Shown: positions 27,861 through 36,869, numbered from the stretch's first letter. The stretch is 64,000 nt of DNA from Oxalobacteraceae bacterium AB_14 (GCA_000381565.1 KB906724.1:2172801-2236800); one strand, 5' to 3'. The notes: a model not told the origin generated them from the sequence alone. A program made the numbers and translations.

Positions 27861-27896
27861 CGTCATTCCCGCGCAGGCGGGAATCCATGCTGAGTA
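27861..27896. repeat. REP-like palindrome between mdcA and mdcC
   Basis: ATTCCCGC (27865-27872), loop GCAG, GCGGGAAT (27877-27884) form a perfect 8-bp hairpin flanked by CGTC and CCATGC. This is the widespread proteobacterial ATTCCCGC...GCGGGAAT intergenic repeat. Within an operon such a hairpin could stabilise or punctuate the mRNA between the alpha subunit and carrier cistrons. Confidence 0.75.
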
Positions 27897-27925
27897 TGGG
27901 GCCCCGCTTGCGCGAGGACGACGGA

Positions 27926-29578
27926 TCACCAGTTGCGGAAACGCTTGGGCGGTTGGTACAAGCCGCCCGATGCGCGCGCCAGGTCCTTCATGTTGCGGGC
28001 GGCCAGCAGGTCGCGCGTGGCCATGCGCTTGTCGACGCCGAGATCTTCCGCGCGTTGGATGATACCGCGATCGCGCAGGTTTTCCACCATCCGCTTGTCG
28101 CGCGCCAGGCCGACCGGCGTGTAGCCCGCCACGCCGCGTATGGCCTGCTCGCGCTCCTCGTCGGAGCGGCACATCAGCAGATTGGCGATGCCTTCCTCGG
28201 TCAGGATGTGGCTGACGTCGTCGCCGTAGATCATCACCGGCGGGATCGCCATCCTGGCCTGTTCCATCAGCTCCCATGCGTCGAGCTTCTCGACGAAGGC
28301 AGGTTGCATGTGCTCTCGGAATGTCTCCACCATCTGCACCACCAGCTTCTGGCCGCGCGGGATGGTGTTGCGGCCTTCGCGCGCCTGCTGGCCGGCCTTC
28401 AGCCACGCCGGGCTGGCGTGGCGCCGTCCGCGCGCGTCGGCGCCCATGTTGGAGGCGCCGCCGAAGCCGGAAATGCGGCCGGCGGTGGCGGTCGAGGAGT
28501 TACCCTGCAAGTCGATCTGCAGCGTCGAGCCGATGAACATGTCGCAGGCATAGTGGCCTGCGGCCTGACACATGGCGCGGTTGCTGCGCATGGTGCCGTC
28601 CGGGCCGATGGCGAAAACGTCCGGCCGCGCATGGATGTAGTCCTCCATGCCCAGCTCCGAGCCGAAGGAGTGCACCGACTGCACGAAGCCCGCTTCAATT
28701 GCCGGAATCAACGCCGGATGCGGATTGAGCGCCCAGTGCTTGCCGATCTTGCCGCGCAGGCCCAGCGACTCGGCGTAGGTCGGCAGCAGCAGCTCGATGG
28801 CGGCGGTGTCGAAGCCGATGCCGTGGTTCAGGCGTTGCACGCCATATTCGGCGTAGACGCCTTTGATCGCCATCATCGCCATCAGCACCTGGATCTCGGA
28901 AATCTGTGCCGGATCGCGCGTGAACAAAGGTTCGATGTAGTAGGGGCGCGGCGACTGCACGACGAAATCGACCCAGTCGCCCGGAATGTCCACGCGCGGC
29001 ACGGTGTCGACGATGCGGTTGACCTGTACGACGACGATACCTTGTTTGAACGCCGTCGCTTCAACGATGGCCGGCGTGTCCTCGGTGTTCGGGCCGGTGT
29101 ACAGGTTGCCGTGGCGGTCCGCCGCCTCGGCTGCGACCAGGCAGACGCGCGGCGGCAGGTCGATGAAGTAGCGGCTGAACAGCTCCAGGTAGGTATGGAT
29201 CGCGCCGATATTGAGTTTGCCGGCGGAAGCGAGCCGCGCCACGCGCACCGCCTGCGGGCCGGAGAAGGAGAAGTCCAGCTTGGAGGCGACGCCGCGCTCG
29301 AACACGTCCAGGTGCTCCGGCAGCGCCAGCACCGATTGCAGCATGTGCAGGTTGTTGATGCGCTCCGGGTTCAGGTTGGCCAGCGCGTGGCCGAGGAAGT
29401 CGGCCTGCTTCTGGTTGTTCCCTTCGAGGCAGACGCGGTCGCCGCACTCGAGCACCGTGTGCAGCAGGTCGGCGATGCGGGCGGACGGCAGGGTTTTGCC
29501 GTCCAGTTCATTGCCCAGGGCGGCGCGCGTCCGCTGCAGGCGCGCTTCGCGGTTGTCCCGAAGGGTGTTCCAGTTCAT
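27926..29578 (-). CDS. mdcA: Malonate decarboxylase alpha subunit (acetyl-S-ACP:malonate ACP transferase)
   Basis: A 550-residue CoA-transferase-like protein, the normal MdcA length. It exchanges acetyl for malonyl on the carrier MdcC, the first step of each turnover. Motifs such as GNLYTGPNTEDTPAIVEAT and GFGGASNMGADARGR fit the family. It follows dctM directly: the ATG is adjacent to the permease stop region with no gap. Confidence 0.94.
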   Translation of the reverse strand: MNWNTLRDNREARLQRTRAALGNELDGKTLPSARIADLLHTVLECGDRVCLEGNNQKQADFLGHALANLNPERINNLHMLQSVLALPEHLDVFERGVASKLDFSFSGPQAVRVARLASAGKLNIGAIHTYLELFSRYFIDLPPRVCLVAAEAADRHGNLYTGPNTEDTPAIVEATAFKQGIVVVQVNRIVDTVPRVDIPGDWVDFVVQSPRPYYIEPLFTRDPAQISEIQVLMAMMAIKGVYAEYGVQRLNHGIGFDTAAIELLLPTYAESLGLRGKIGKHWALNPHPALIPAIEAGFVQSVHSFGSELGMEDYIHARPDVFAIGPDGTMRSNRAMCQAAGHYACDMFIGSTLQIDLQGNSSTATAGRISGFGGASNMGADARGRRHASPAWLKAGQQAREGRNTIPRGQKLVVQMVETFREHMQPAFVEKLDAWELMEQARMAIPPVMIYGDDVSHILTEEGIANLLMCRSDEEREQAIRGVAGYTPVGLARDKRMVENLRDRGIIQRAEDLGVDKRMATRDLLAARNMKDLARASGGLYQPPKRFRNW

Positions 29579-30928
29579 TTACTTCGCTCCCATGATCATG
29601 TCCGGCAATCCAGTCGAGATGGACGGGAACACGCACAACAACAGCACCGCCAGGAACATCAGGATCAGGAACGGGAACACGCCCCACACCACATCCTTGA
29701 GCGGGATGTCGGGCGCGATGTTCTTGATGACGAAGATGTTCAGGCCCACCGGCGGGTGGATCAGGCCCATCTCCATCACCACCGTCATGACGATGCCGAA
29801 CCAGATCAGGTCGAAGCCGGCGGCCTTCAGCGGCGGCAGGATGATGGGCGCGGTCATCAGGATAATCGAAACCGGCGGCAGGAAGAAGCCGAACACGATC
29901 ACCATCAGCAGTATCACCGCCAGCAGCAGCCATTTCGACAGGTGCAGGCTGACCACCCACGCGGCGGCGGACTGGCTGATGTGCAGGTAGCTCATCACGT
30001 ACGAATAGAACAGCGACATGCCGATGATCAGCAACAGCATCGTCGATTCCTTGATCGACGAGCTGAGGATGGGCGACAGGTCCTTCGGCCGCCACACGCC
30101 GTAGATCACGGCCAGCAGCACCAGCGCCAGCAGCGCGCCCAGGCCCGCCGTTTCGGACGGCGTGGCGAAGCCGCCGTACAGCGCGACCATCACGCCGATC
30201 AGCAGGATGATGAAGGGCAGCACGCGCGGCAGCATTTCCACCTTTTGCGCCAGTGTGAAGTGCTCGTCCTCCAGGTAGGCCGACTTGGCGCCGCCTTGTT
30301 CGTAGATGACCAGCGCGGCCTTGTATTCCTTGTGCGCGCGGTAGACGGCGTAGCCGGCAAACAGCAGCACCAGCAGCACGCCCGGGCCTATCCCGGCCAG
30401 GAACAGGCGGCCCAGCGACTGTTCGGCGGCGACCGCGTACAGGATCATGGTGATCGACGGCGGCAGCAAAATACCCAGCGTGCCGCCGGCGGCGATGATG
30501 CCGGCCGCGAAACCTGGCGAGTAACCGCGCCGGCGCATCTCCGGAATGCCGGCCGAGCCGATGGCCGAGCAGGTGGCGGGCGACGAACCGGCCATCGCCG
30601 CGAACAGCGCGCAGGCGAACACGTTGGCGATACCCAGGCCGCCCGGTATCTTGTGCATCCACGTGTGTATCGCGGAGTAGAGGTCCTTGCCGGCGGGGGA
30701 TTTGCCGATGGCCGCGCCCTTCAGGATGAACAGGGGGATGGACAGCAGCGTGATCGACGCCATTTCCTCGTACACGTTCTGGGTGATGGTGTCGAGCGAG
30801 GAGGCGGGCATGCAGAAGTACATGAAGCCGGTGGCCACCACGCCCAGCGCGAAGGCGATCGGCATCCCGGAGAACATCACCACCAGGGTAACGGCGCCGT
30901 ACAGTGCGCCAAGAGTCAGGTCGCTCAT
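29579..30928 (-). CDS. dctM: TRAP transporter large permease (DctM-like), probably for malonate
   Basis: A 449-residue membrane protein with about twelve segments and the DctM features FSGMPIAFALGV and AMAGSSPATCSAIGSAG. It forms the ion-driven channel of a TRAP importer. Its start overlaps the dctQ-like stop by four bases, and it lies immediately upstream of mdcA, so the transported acid is almost certainly malonate. No mdcL/mdcM or mdcF carrier is present, consistent with replacement by this TRAP system. Confidence 0.88.
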   Translation of the reverse strand: MSDLTLGALYGAVTLVVMFSGMPIAFALGVVATGFMYFCMPASSLDTITQNVYEEMASITLLSIPLFILKGAAIGKSPAGKDLYSAIHTWMHKIPGGLGIANVFACALFAAMAGSSPATCSAIGSAGIPEMRRRGYSPGFAAGIIAAGGTLGILLPPSITMILYAVAAEQSLGRLFLAGIGPGVLLVLLFAGYAVYRAHKEYKAALVIYEQGGAKSAYLEDEHFTLAQKVEMLPRVLPFIILLIGVMVALYGGFATPSETAGLGALLALVLLAVIYGVWRPKDLSPILSSSIKESTMLLLIIGMSLFYSYVMSYLHISQSAAAWVVSLHLSKWLLLAVILLMVIVFGFFLPPVSIILMTAPIILPPLKAAGFDLIWFGIVMTVVMEMGLIHPPVGLNIFVIKNIAPDIPLKDVVWGVFPFLILMFLAVLLLCVFPSISTGLPDMIMGAK

Positions 30929-31494
30929 GCTGCGCGCTCCGTTTTATCGCGAGGTTTGTCAGTGAGGCGTGCCAGCGTTTGCAGCAGGATTTGCAGCGTG
31001 AGGATGCTCATTCCGGCGGCCATCATGGCGTAGGGTATCCACAGCGGCGGCGCGAAGGTGGAGGAGGTGGTCTGGCCGTCGGCCCAGGCTTCGTGGAACA
31101 GCGTCCACGACTTCCACGAGAAGAAGGCGCAGAACAGCGCCGACACCAGGTCCACCATGAACAGCCGCGCCGCGTTCACGCGCGGCGGCAGCAGCGATGC
31201 CAGCGCCTCGATGCCGATATGGCCGCGCTGCGATTGCACATAGGCGGTGCAGAAGAAGCTCACGCCAACGAGCATGAACACCGACGCCTCATCCTGCCAG
31301 TCGGTGGGCGCGTGGAAGAAGTAGCGCGACACCACCGAGTAGGTCAGCACGAACGCCGTCAACACCAGCGCCACCATGGACACCATCATCAGCGCGTGAT
31401 TGAGCTTGCCCAGCAGCGCTGTCGCCATGGCGACGATGGCGTTGTCCGGCGCCGCCGCGGCGCGCGGCGGCGCCAGGTCTATGCCGTGGCTCAT
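30925..31494 (-). CDS. dctQ: TRAP transporter small permease (DctQ-like)
   Basis: A 189-residue protein with four membrane segments and the DctQ pattern around WQDEASVFMLVGVSFF. It is the small membrane partner of DctM. It overlaps both neighbours by four bases (ATGA), so the three TRAP genes are translated together. Confidence 0.86.
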   Translation of the reverse strand: MSHGIDLAPPRAAAAPDNAIVAMATALLGKLNHALMMVSMVALVLTAFVLTYSVVSRYFFHAPTDWQDEASVFMLVGVSFFCTAYVQSQRGHIGIEALASLLPPRVNAARLFMVDLVSALFCAFFSWKSWTLFHEAWADGQTTSSTFAPPLWIPYAMMAAGMSILTLQILLQTLARLTDKPRDKTERAA

Positions 31495-32507
31495 AGGGTT
31501 TTCTCGGCCAGTTTCAGCAGCTTGGCGCAGTTTTCATTGCGTGCGCCGTAGTCCTTCCATGCGGTGGCGCGGGCGATGGCCTGCCATTTTTTCAGCGCGG
31601 CCGGATTCAGGTCGACCACCTTGGCCTTGGCTTTGGCGTAGACATTGGCCACTTCGGAGTCGTCGGCCTTGGCGGAGTTCAGCGCGAAGGTCTCCATTTC
31701 GGCGCCGACGGCCATGATGGTGGCTTGCTGTTCTTTCGTCAGGCGGTCGAAGATGGCCTTGGACATCATCAGCGGTTCGAACATGAACCAGTAGGCGCCG
31801 GCGCGGCCGGTGGTCAGCGCCTTCGACACTTCCTCCAGGCGGAACGAGATCAGCGAGGTGGAGGAGGTCAGCGCCGCTTCCATCGCGCCGGTCTGCATGG
31901 CGGCGTAGATTTCGTTGGACGGCAGCGACACCACGGCGGCGCCGGCGGCCTTGAGGATCAGGTCCATCTCGCGCGAACCTCCGCGTATCTTCATGCCCTT
32001 GGCGTCGTCCGGGTCGATCACCGGCTTGGTGCGCGACGCCACGCCGCCGGCCTGCCAGATCCAGCTGATGAGCACGATGCCCTTTTCGCTCAGGATGCGG
32101 CTCAACTCCTTGCCCACTTCGGCGTTCTTCCAGCCGTAGGCCTGCTCGTAGGAGGTCACCAGGCCGGGCATCAGGCCGATGTTCACTTCCGGGACCTCGC
32201 CGCCGGCATACGACAGCGGCACCAGCGACATGTCCAGCGCGCCCTTGCGCATGGCGGAGAACTGGGCGTTGGTCTTCATCAGCGAGGAGCCCGGATAGAT
32301 CTCGAATTTGAGGCTGCCCTTGCTGCGCTTTTCCACCTCGGCAGCGAACATGCGGGTCAGCCGGTCGCGGAAGTCGCCCTCGGTGACCGTCCCGCCGGGG
32401 AACTGGTGCGAAATCTTGAGGGTGGTGTTTTGCGCCCATGCCGGTTGCAACAACAACGGGCTGGCGGCCAGGGCGGCCAGTACGGACCTGCGGGTGATTG
32501 CGCTCAT
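31491..32507 (-). CDS. dctP: TRAP transporter substrate-binding protein (DctP-like)
   Basis: A 338-residue periplasmic receptor. The N terminus ITRRSVLAALAASPLLLQPAWA is a Tat-like signal (twin Arg). The mature DctP fold includes the conserved KIRGGSREM segment with the substrate-anchoring Arg. ATG 32507 has GGAGGAA upstream; the in-frame start at 32528 lies before this site. First gene of the malonate operon, about 43 bases downstream of the predicted transcription start. Confidence 0.88.
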   Translation of the reverse strand: MSAITRRSVLAALAASPLLLQPAWAQNTTLKISHQFPGGTVTEGDFRDRLTRMFAAEVEKRSKGSLKFEIYPGSSLMKTNAQFSAMRKGALDMSLVPLSYAGGEVPEVNIGLMPGLVTSYEQAYGWKNAEVGKELSRILSEKGIVLISWIWQAGGVASRTKPVIDPDDAKGMKIRGGSREMDLILKAAGAAVVSLPSNEIYAAMQTGAMEAALTSSTSLISFRLEEVSKALTTGRAGAYWFMFEPLMMSKAIFDRLTKEQQATIMAVGAEMETFALNSAKADDSEVANVYAKAKAKVVDLNPAALKKWQAIARATAWKDYGARNENCAKLLKLAEKTL

Positions 32508-32533
32508 AGTTCCTCCAAGGTGGGTCAAATATG

Positions 32534-32624
32534 CAACGATCTTTTTTGTGTATACAAGAATATATCGTTGGAATACATTGTCAAGCTAAATTTACTGCTT
32601 ATAATGAAGCTTGTTATACACAAG
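32534..32624. promoter_or_regulatory. Divergent control region of the malonate operon and its GntR regulator
   Basis: Rightward promoter: TTGTCA (32578-32583), 16 bases, TATAAT (32600-32605). Leftward promoter: TTGACA (32584-32579 on the minus strand), 16 bases, TATTCT (32562-32557). The two -35 boxes overlap by five bases. Operator A, TTGTGTATACAAG (32546-32558), covers the leftward -10/start; operator B, CTTGTTATACACAAG (32610-32624), covers the rightward start and is nearly A inverted. Outer arms CAACGAT (32534-32540) and ATCGTTG (32564-32570) extend the dyad around A. This fits repression and autoregulation by the adjacent FCD-type regulator. Confidence 0.7.
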
Positions 32625-32638
32625 GCTGCAAGACCACC

Positions 32639-33301
32639 ATGACTACCCATTCCGCCACGTTGCGCGAACAAATTGAAGAGATGATCGCCGTCGGCGAGCT
32701 CAAACCGGGACAGCACCTGGACGAGACCGAGCTGGCCACGCGCTTTGGCGTCTCGCGCACGCCGGTGCGGGAGACGCTGATACAGCTGGCCTCGATGGGA
32801 CTGGTGGTGATACGGCCACGGCGCGGCGCCATCGTCGCGGATCTGGGGCCGCAGCAGCTGGTGGAGATGTTCGAGGTGATGTCGGAACTGGAGGCGACCT
32901 GCGGCCGCCTGGCGGCGCGGCGCATGACGCCCGAAGAGCAGCAGGCCCTGTTGGCGGCGCACCAGGCCTGCCAGGATGCGCGCGATGCGCAGGAGCCCGA
33001 CGTCTACTACTACAAGAACGAGTTATTCCACGAGGCGATCTACGCCGGCAGCCATAACCAGTTCCTGATCGAGCAGACGCGCAATCTGTACCGGCGCCTG
33101 CGGCCTTACCGGCGCTTGCAGCTGCGCGTGCGTGACCGCCTGGCCACGTCCTACCACGAGCATGACGGCGTGGTGCGGGCCATCGTCGACGGCGACGGCG
33201 ACCTGGCGGCGCGCCTGCTGCGCGAGCACGTGATGATACAGGGGCAGCGCTTTTCCGATTTGATGTCTTCGCTGCCGCGCTTGCGGCAGGAGGCGGCTTA
33301 G
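32639..33301 (+). CDS. mdcY: GntR-family (FCD/FadR subgroup) regulator, MdcY-like
   Basis: A 220-residue protein: winged helix with TRFGVSRTPVRETLIQLASMG (key part GVSRTPVRE) at residues 34-55, then an all-helical FCD ligand domain with metal-binding His/Asp candidates (NELFHEAIY, GSHNQFL). ATG 32639 is the start after the promoter; the frame runs upstream through the control region without a plausible start. Divergent from the malonate operon, so most likely its malonate- or malonyl-CoA-responsive repressor. The symbol is by analogy with Acinetobacter MdcY. Confidence 0.85.
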   Translation: MTTHSATLREQIEEMIAVGELKPGQHLDETELATRFGVSRTPVRETLIQLASMGLVVIRPRRGAIVADLGPQQLVEMFEVMSELEATCGRLAARRMTPEEQQALLAAHQACQDARDAQEPDVYYYKNELFHEAIYAGSHNQFLIEQTRNLYRRLRPYRRLQLRVRDRLATSYHEHDGVVRAIVDGDGDLAARLLREHVMIQGQRFSDLMSSLPRLRQEAA

Positions 33302-33306
33302 CGTTG

Positions 33307-33759
33307 CTAGGCCGCCGCGCCGCGGACGATGCGCACCGGCTTGGCCGCGTTGGGCGCGGCCTGCGGCAGCATGTCTTGCAGCGTTTGTTGATCCAGCACG
33401 GCCAGGAAGGCCTTGGTGGCGTCGTTCAGCGTGTGCTTCAGCGCGCAGTTGGGCGTCAGCGGGCAGGTGTCGGTTTCGCGGTCGAAGCATTCGGCCATGA
33501 AGAAGTCGGTCTCCGTCATCCGCACCAGCGCGCCGATGTTGATGTCCTTCGGTTCCTTGGCCAGCCGCAGGCCACCGTTGCGGCCTCTTACCGTCTCCAC
33601 CAATCCGGATTGCCCCAGCTGGTAGACCACCTTCATCAGGTGGTTCTTCGAGATCGAATGCATGTCGGCGATGTCCTGGATCGTCACCAGCCGGTCCCGG
33701 TGAGCGCTCAGGTATAGCAAGGTCCGCAGGGAATAGTCGGTGAAGGAGGTGAGGCGCAT
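33307..33759 (-). CDS. nsrR: Rrf2-family regulator, NsrR-like (nitric oxide sensor)
   Basis: A 150-residue winged-helix regulator with the Rrf2 start MRLTSFTDYSLRTLLYL and three cysteines at 91, 99 and 105 (ECFDRETDTC, PNCAL), the arrangement that holds the NO-sensitive Fe-S cluster in NsrR. It normally represses NO detoxification genes (hmp, norB), none of which are in the window. ATG 33759 is preferred to 33786 because the conserved family N terminus begins there. It is tail-to-tail with mdcY, stops six bases apart. Confidence 0.82.
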   Translation of the reverse strand: MRLTSFTDYSLRTLLYLSAHRDRLVTIQDIADMHSISKNHLMKVVYQLGQSGLVETVRGRNGGLRLAKEPKDINIGALVRMTETDFFMAECFDRETDTCPLTPNCALKHTLNDATKAFLAVLDQQTLQDMLPQAAPNAAKPVRIVRGAAA

Positions 33760-33813
33760 GGCTGGCTCTGGGTCGTTACAATGCAATCCACTATTCTACA
33801 TGCGGATTAAGCT

Positions 33814-35247
33814 TTACTCCATTTGTACGAGAATCTCGCGCACGCGCAGCAGCGCGATGTCGATATCGAGCGTCTCGATGCCGCCGTAGCCGAGGAACAG
33901 TCCGGGCTTGGACGGCGTCGAGGCATAGAAGTTCGACAGCGGGTAGAGGCCGACGTCGGCGCGCCGCGCCAGTCGCAGCAGCAGGTCCAGGTCGAGCGGC
34001 TTTTTGCACAGCGCCGCCAGGTGGAAGCCGGCGCTGGCCGGCACCAGCTCGAACCACGGCGACAAGGCATCGGCAAACAGCGTTTGCAGGCGTTCGCGCC
34101 GCGTCGCGTAGATGGCGCCGCAGCGGCGGATGTGGCGCGACAGGTAGCCGTCGGCGATGAACTTGGCCAGCGCGTGCTGGCTGGCGGTGGCGGTATGCCA
34201 GTCGTTCAGGTGCTTGACGGTGAGGGCCGCGTTCAGTATCGCTTCCGGCAGCACCGCATAACCGAGCCGCAGTTCCGGCAGCATCACCTTGGAGAAGCTG
34301 CCGACGAAGGCCACCACGCCGTGCCGGTCCATGCTTTGCAGCGAATCGGTGGGGCGGCCGTGGTAGCGGAACTCGCTGTCGTAATCGTCTTCGATGATGA
34401 TGGCGCCGATCTCCAGCGCGCGCGCCAGCAGCGCCTCGCGGCGCGCCACGCTCATCTGCATCCCCAGCGGGAACTGGTGGGCCGGCGTGGTGTAGATCAG
34501 GCGCGTGCCTGGCGGGATCTGGTCGACCAGCATGCCTTCCCGGTCGACGCCTATGCCGACCACCCGCGCGCCCTGGCTGGCGAACAGCATGCGCGCGGCC
34601 GGGTAGCCCGGTTCCTCGACGGCGACCACGCAGCCCGGCTCCAGCAGCACGCGGCCCAGCAGGTCCAGCGCCTGCTGGGCGCCGTTGGTGACGACCACGT
34701 TGTTGGCGGTGCAGACCACGCCGCGCGCGAAGGCTGCATGGTGCGCGATGGCGGCGCGCAGTTCGGCGATGCCTTCCGCCTGGCGGTACATGCCGCTGCC
34801 TTTGACGTCCTGGCGCAGGCCGTGCAGCATGCAGCGGCGCCATTCGTCGACCGGGAACAGCGACGGCGTGACGCAGCCGCCGACGAACTCATAGCGCGAG
34901 CGGCCTTCCGGGAAGGGCACGCGCAGCGGCGTGTGCATCGTGTCCCACTTGGCGACGATGGCGGCGCTGGCCAGGTTGATGGCGAGCTGGCGGCGCGGCT
35001 TGGCTTCGGCCGGCGCGCTGACGAAGCTGCCCTTGCCGACCTGGCCCAGCACCAGCCGCTCCTGCGTCAAGCGGGTGTAGACGTCGGAGACGGTCTTGCG
35101 GGACAGGCCGAGCTGCTCGGCAAGCAGGCGGGAAGGCGGCAGCTGCTGGCCGTCGGCCAGCCGCCCGCTGCGGATCGAATCGCTCAACTGGCGGTACAGC
35201 TGCCCGCCCAGGTCCTTCTTGCCTTCGATGACGATGTGGAGTTCCAT
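33814..35247 (-). CDS. MocR-type GntR regulator with aminotransferase domain (PdxR-like)
   Basis: A 477-residue protein. Residues 1-80 form a GntR winged helix (PPSRLLAEQLGLSRKTVSDVY); the rest is a fold-type-I PLP aminotransferase-like domain with EDDYDSEFRYHG and the PLP Lys in SFSKVMLPELRLGY. MocR regulators sense PLP or amino compounds and often control vitamin B6 or amine genes beside them. Here the divergent neighbour is a small hypothetical gene, so the target is unclear. Confidence 0.88.
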   Translation of the reverse strand: MELHIVIEGKKDLGGQLYRQLSDSIRSGRLADGQQLPPSRLLAEQLGLSRKTVSDVYTRLTQERLVLGQVGKGSFVSAPAEAKPRRQLAINLASAAIVAKWDTMHTPLRVPFPEGRSRYEFVGGCVTPSLFPVDEWRRCMLHGLRQDVKGSGMYRQAEGIAELRAAIAHHAAFARGVVCTANNVVVTNGAQQALDLLGRVLLEPGCVVAVEEPGYPAARMLFASQGARVVGIGVDREGMLVDQIPPGTRLIYTTPAHQFPLGMQMSVARREALLARALEIGAIIIEDDYDSEFRYHGRPTDSLQSMDRHGVVAFVGSFSKVMLPELRLGYAVLPEAILNAALTVKHLNDWHTATASQHALAKFIADGYLSRHIRRCGAIYATRRERLQTLFADALSPWFELVPASAGFHLAALCKKPLDLDLLLRLARRADVGLYPLSNFYASTPSKPGLFLGYGGIETLDIDIALLRVREILVQME

Positions 35248-35320
35248 GGTATGTTGGTGCGGGGGCTAACGGACGATATCGGCAGTTTGCCACAGACTAG
35301 CAACCATCACAGGAGGGAAC

Positions 35321-35590
35321 ATGGACAAGGAAACCGCACGCCGCCAGTTCGTCAACGAACTTTGGCAGCGCTACGAGCAACTGCAGCTATGGGCGGAGGA
35401 GAACTGGCCGGACAAGGAACATCCCTTGTCGAGCGCGGACTTTGTCGAGACCCGCAAGGAGCTGCTCGGCTTGCGCAATCCGGCGCAGGCGCCGGGACAG
35501 CCTGCTCCAGGCGCGGCTCAGGGCGATGCCCGCGAACCGGAGCAGGGCGGCGCCCAATACATCGATGTGAATCCGACGCCCTGGCCTTGA
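35321..35590 (+). CDS. Small hypothetical protein
   Basis: An 89-residue acidic, soluble protein. The first 50 residues are predicted helical (FVNELWQRYEQLQLWAEEN); the tail is Pro/Gln/Ala-rich and low-complexity. AGGAGGG lies directly before ATG 35321, the clearest ribosome-binding site in this area, which supports it as a real gene. It is divergent from the MocR regulator and convergent with the efflux gene. Function not recognised. Confidence 0.7.
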   Translation: MDKETARRQFVNELWQRYEQLQLWAEENWPDKEHPLSSADFVETRKELLGLRNPAQAPGQPAPGAAQGDAREPEQGGAQYIDVNPTPWP

Positions 35591-35594
35591 TGAC

Positions 35595-36776
35595 TTAGTG
35601 TGTGACCGGCTTGCCGGTCTGCGCCAGCAGCCAGGCGATCACGCTGACGACCAGGCTGGCGAGCACGCCCCAGGCCAGTTTCAGCGCGCTGTCGAACAGC
35701 AGCGGCGCCACCAGGCCGGACACCAGCGCAAACAGCAGCATCTGGATAAACGACTGCATCGACGACGCCAGGCCGCTGTTGTTCGGGAAGTACTCCAGCG
35801 CGATCAGCGACAGCGGCGTCATCGCCAGCGCCAGGCCGAAGGAGTAGATGAACAGCGGCGCCACGGCGTAAGGCACGGCCGCGACAAAGGCGCTGTTGTA
35901 GGCGACGTTGAGGATGGCGGCGGCGATCATGATGGCGAGGCCGATCCACACCTGCGCGGTGCGCGAGAATTTGCTCGCGAACTTCCCCGACAGCGCCGAG
36001 CCGACCACCATGCCGCTGATCAGCGGCACGAACATCCAGGCGAAGGCCGTCTCCGGCAGGTGCAGGATGTTCATCACAAAGTAGGCGGCCGAGCCGATAT
36101 ACAGCGCCACGCCCGCAAAGCTCATGCCGACCGCGATCGACAGCAGCAGGAACTGATGGTGGCACAGCACCTTCCAGTAATTGGCTGCGATGACGCCGAG
36201 ATGGAAGGGATGGCGGTCCTTGACGGGCAGGCTTTCCGGCAGTGCGCGTTGCACGGCGATGAACATCAGGACGCCGAAGGCGCTGAGGAACCAGAAGATC
36301 GAGCGCCAGCCGAAGCTCACCTGTAACCAGCCGCCCAGCACCGGCGCGATGGCGGGCGCCAGGCCGAACACCATCATGATATGCGCCAGGATCTTCTGCG
36401 CGGCGGCGCCGGAGAAGCGGTCCTGCACGATGGCGCGGCCGACCACCGAGCCGGCGCCGGCCGCCAGGCCCTGCACGATGCGGCAGGCCAGCAGCACGCC
36501 GATGGACGGCGCCATCGCGCCGACGATGGAGGCGGCGATGTAGGCCACCAGCGACACCAGGATCACCGGGCGGCGCCCGAAGGAATCGGACAGCGTGCCG
36601 TAGAACAGCATCATGAAGGCAAAGCAGAACAGGAACATGCTCAACGTCTGCTGGATCAGCATCGGACTGGCGTCGAAGGTCTTGGCGATCGCCGGGAACG
36701 ACGGCAGGTAAGTGTCGATGGCCAGCGGCCCGACCATGGAAAGGCCGGCCAGCAGCAGTGTCAGCAAAATATTCAT
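35595..36776 (-). CDS. Bcr/CflA-family multidrug efflux transporter (MFS)
   Basis: A 393-residue major-facilitator protein with twelve hydrophobic segments, an N-terminal MVGPLAIDTYLPSFP, and the DSFGRRPV motif A between helices 2 and 3, all typical of Bcr/CflA drug:proton antiporters. It exports bicyclomycin, chloramphenicol, sulphonamides or small metabolites in known members. It is divergent from epsC with about 90 bases between starts. Confidence 0.88.
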   Translation of the reverse strand: MNILLTLLLAGLSMVGPLAIDTYLPSFPAIAKTFDASPMLIQQTLSMFLFCFAFMMLFYGTLSDSFGRRPVILVSLVAYIAASIVGAMAPSIGVLLACRIVQGLAAGAGSVVGRAIVQDRFSGAAAQKILAHIMMVFGLAPAIAPVLGGWLQVSFGWRSIFWFLSAFGVLMFIAVQRALPESLPVKDRHPFHLGVIAANYWKVLCHHQFLLLSIAVGMSFAGVALYIGSAAYFVMNILHLPETAFAWMFVPLISGMVVGSALSGKFASKFSRTAQVWIGLAIMIAAAILNVAYNSAFVAAVPYAVAPLFIYSFGLALAMTPLSLIALEYFPNNSGLASSMQSFIQMLLFALVSGLVAPLLFDSALKLAWGVLASLVVSVIAWLLAQTGKPVTH

Positions 36777-36869
36777 TTAAGGCGTATTGTTCAGTGAGCT
36801 GAGCATTTTACGCGATATGCAGTCATCGCATATCCGAAGGCGAAATGCGTTTTTATAATTCGAGACATT

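Noticed and set aside
27887..31033. Very long plus-strand open frame (over 1000 codons) opposite the mdcA-dctM-dctQ genes
   Set aside because: Composition is His/Gln/Arg-rich shadow translation of GC-rich genes on the other strand; no ribosome-binding site and no domain.
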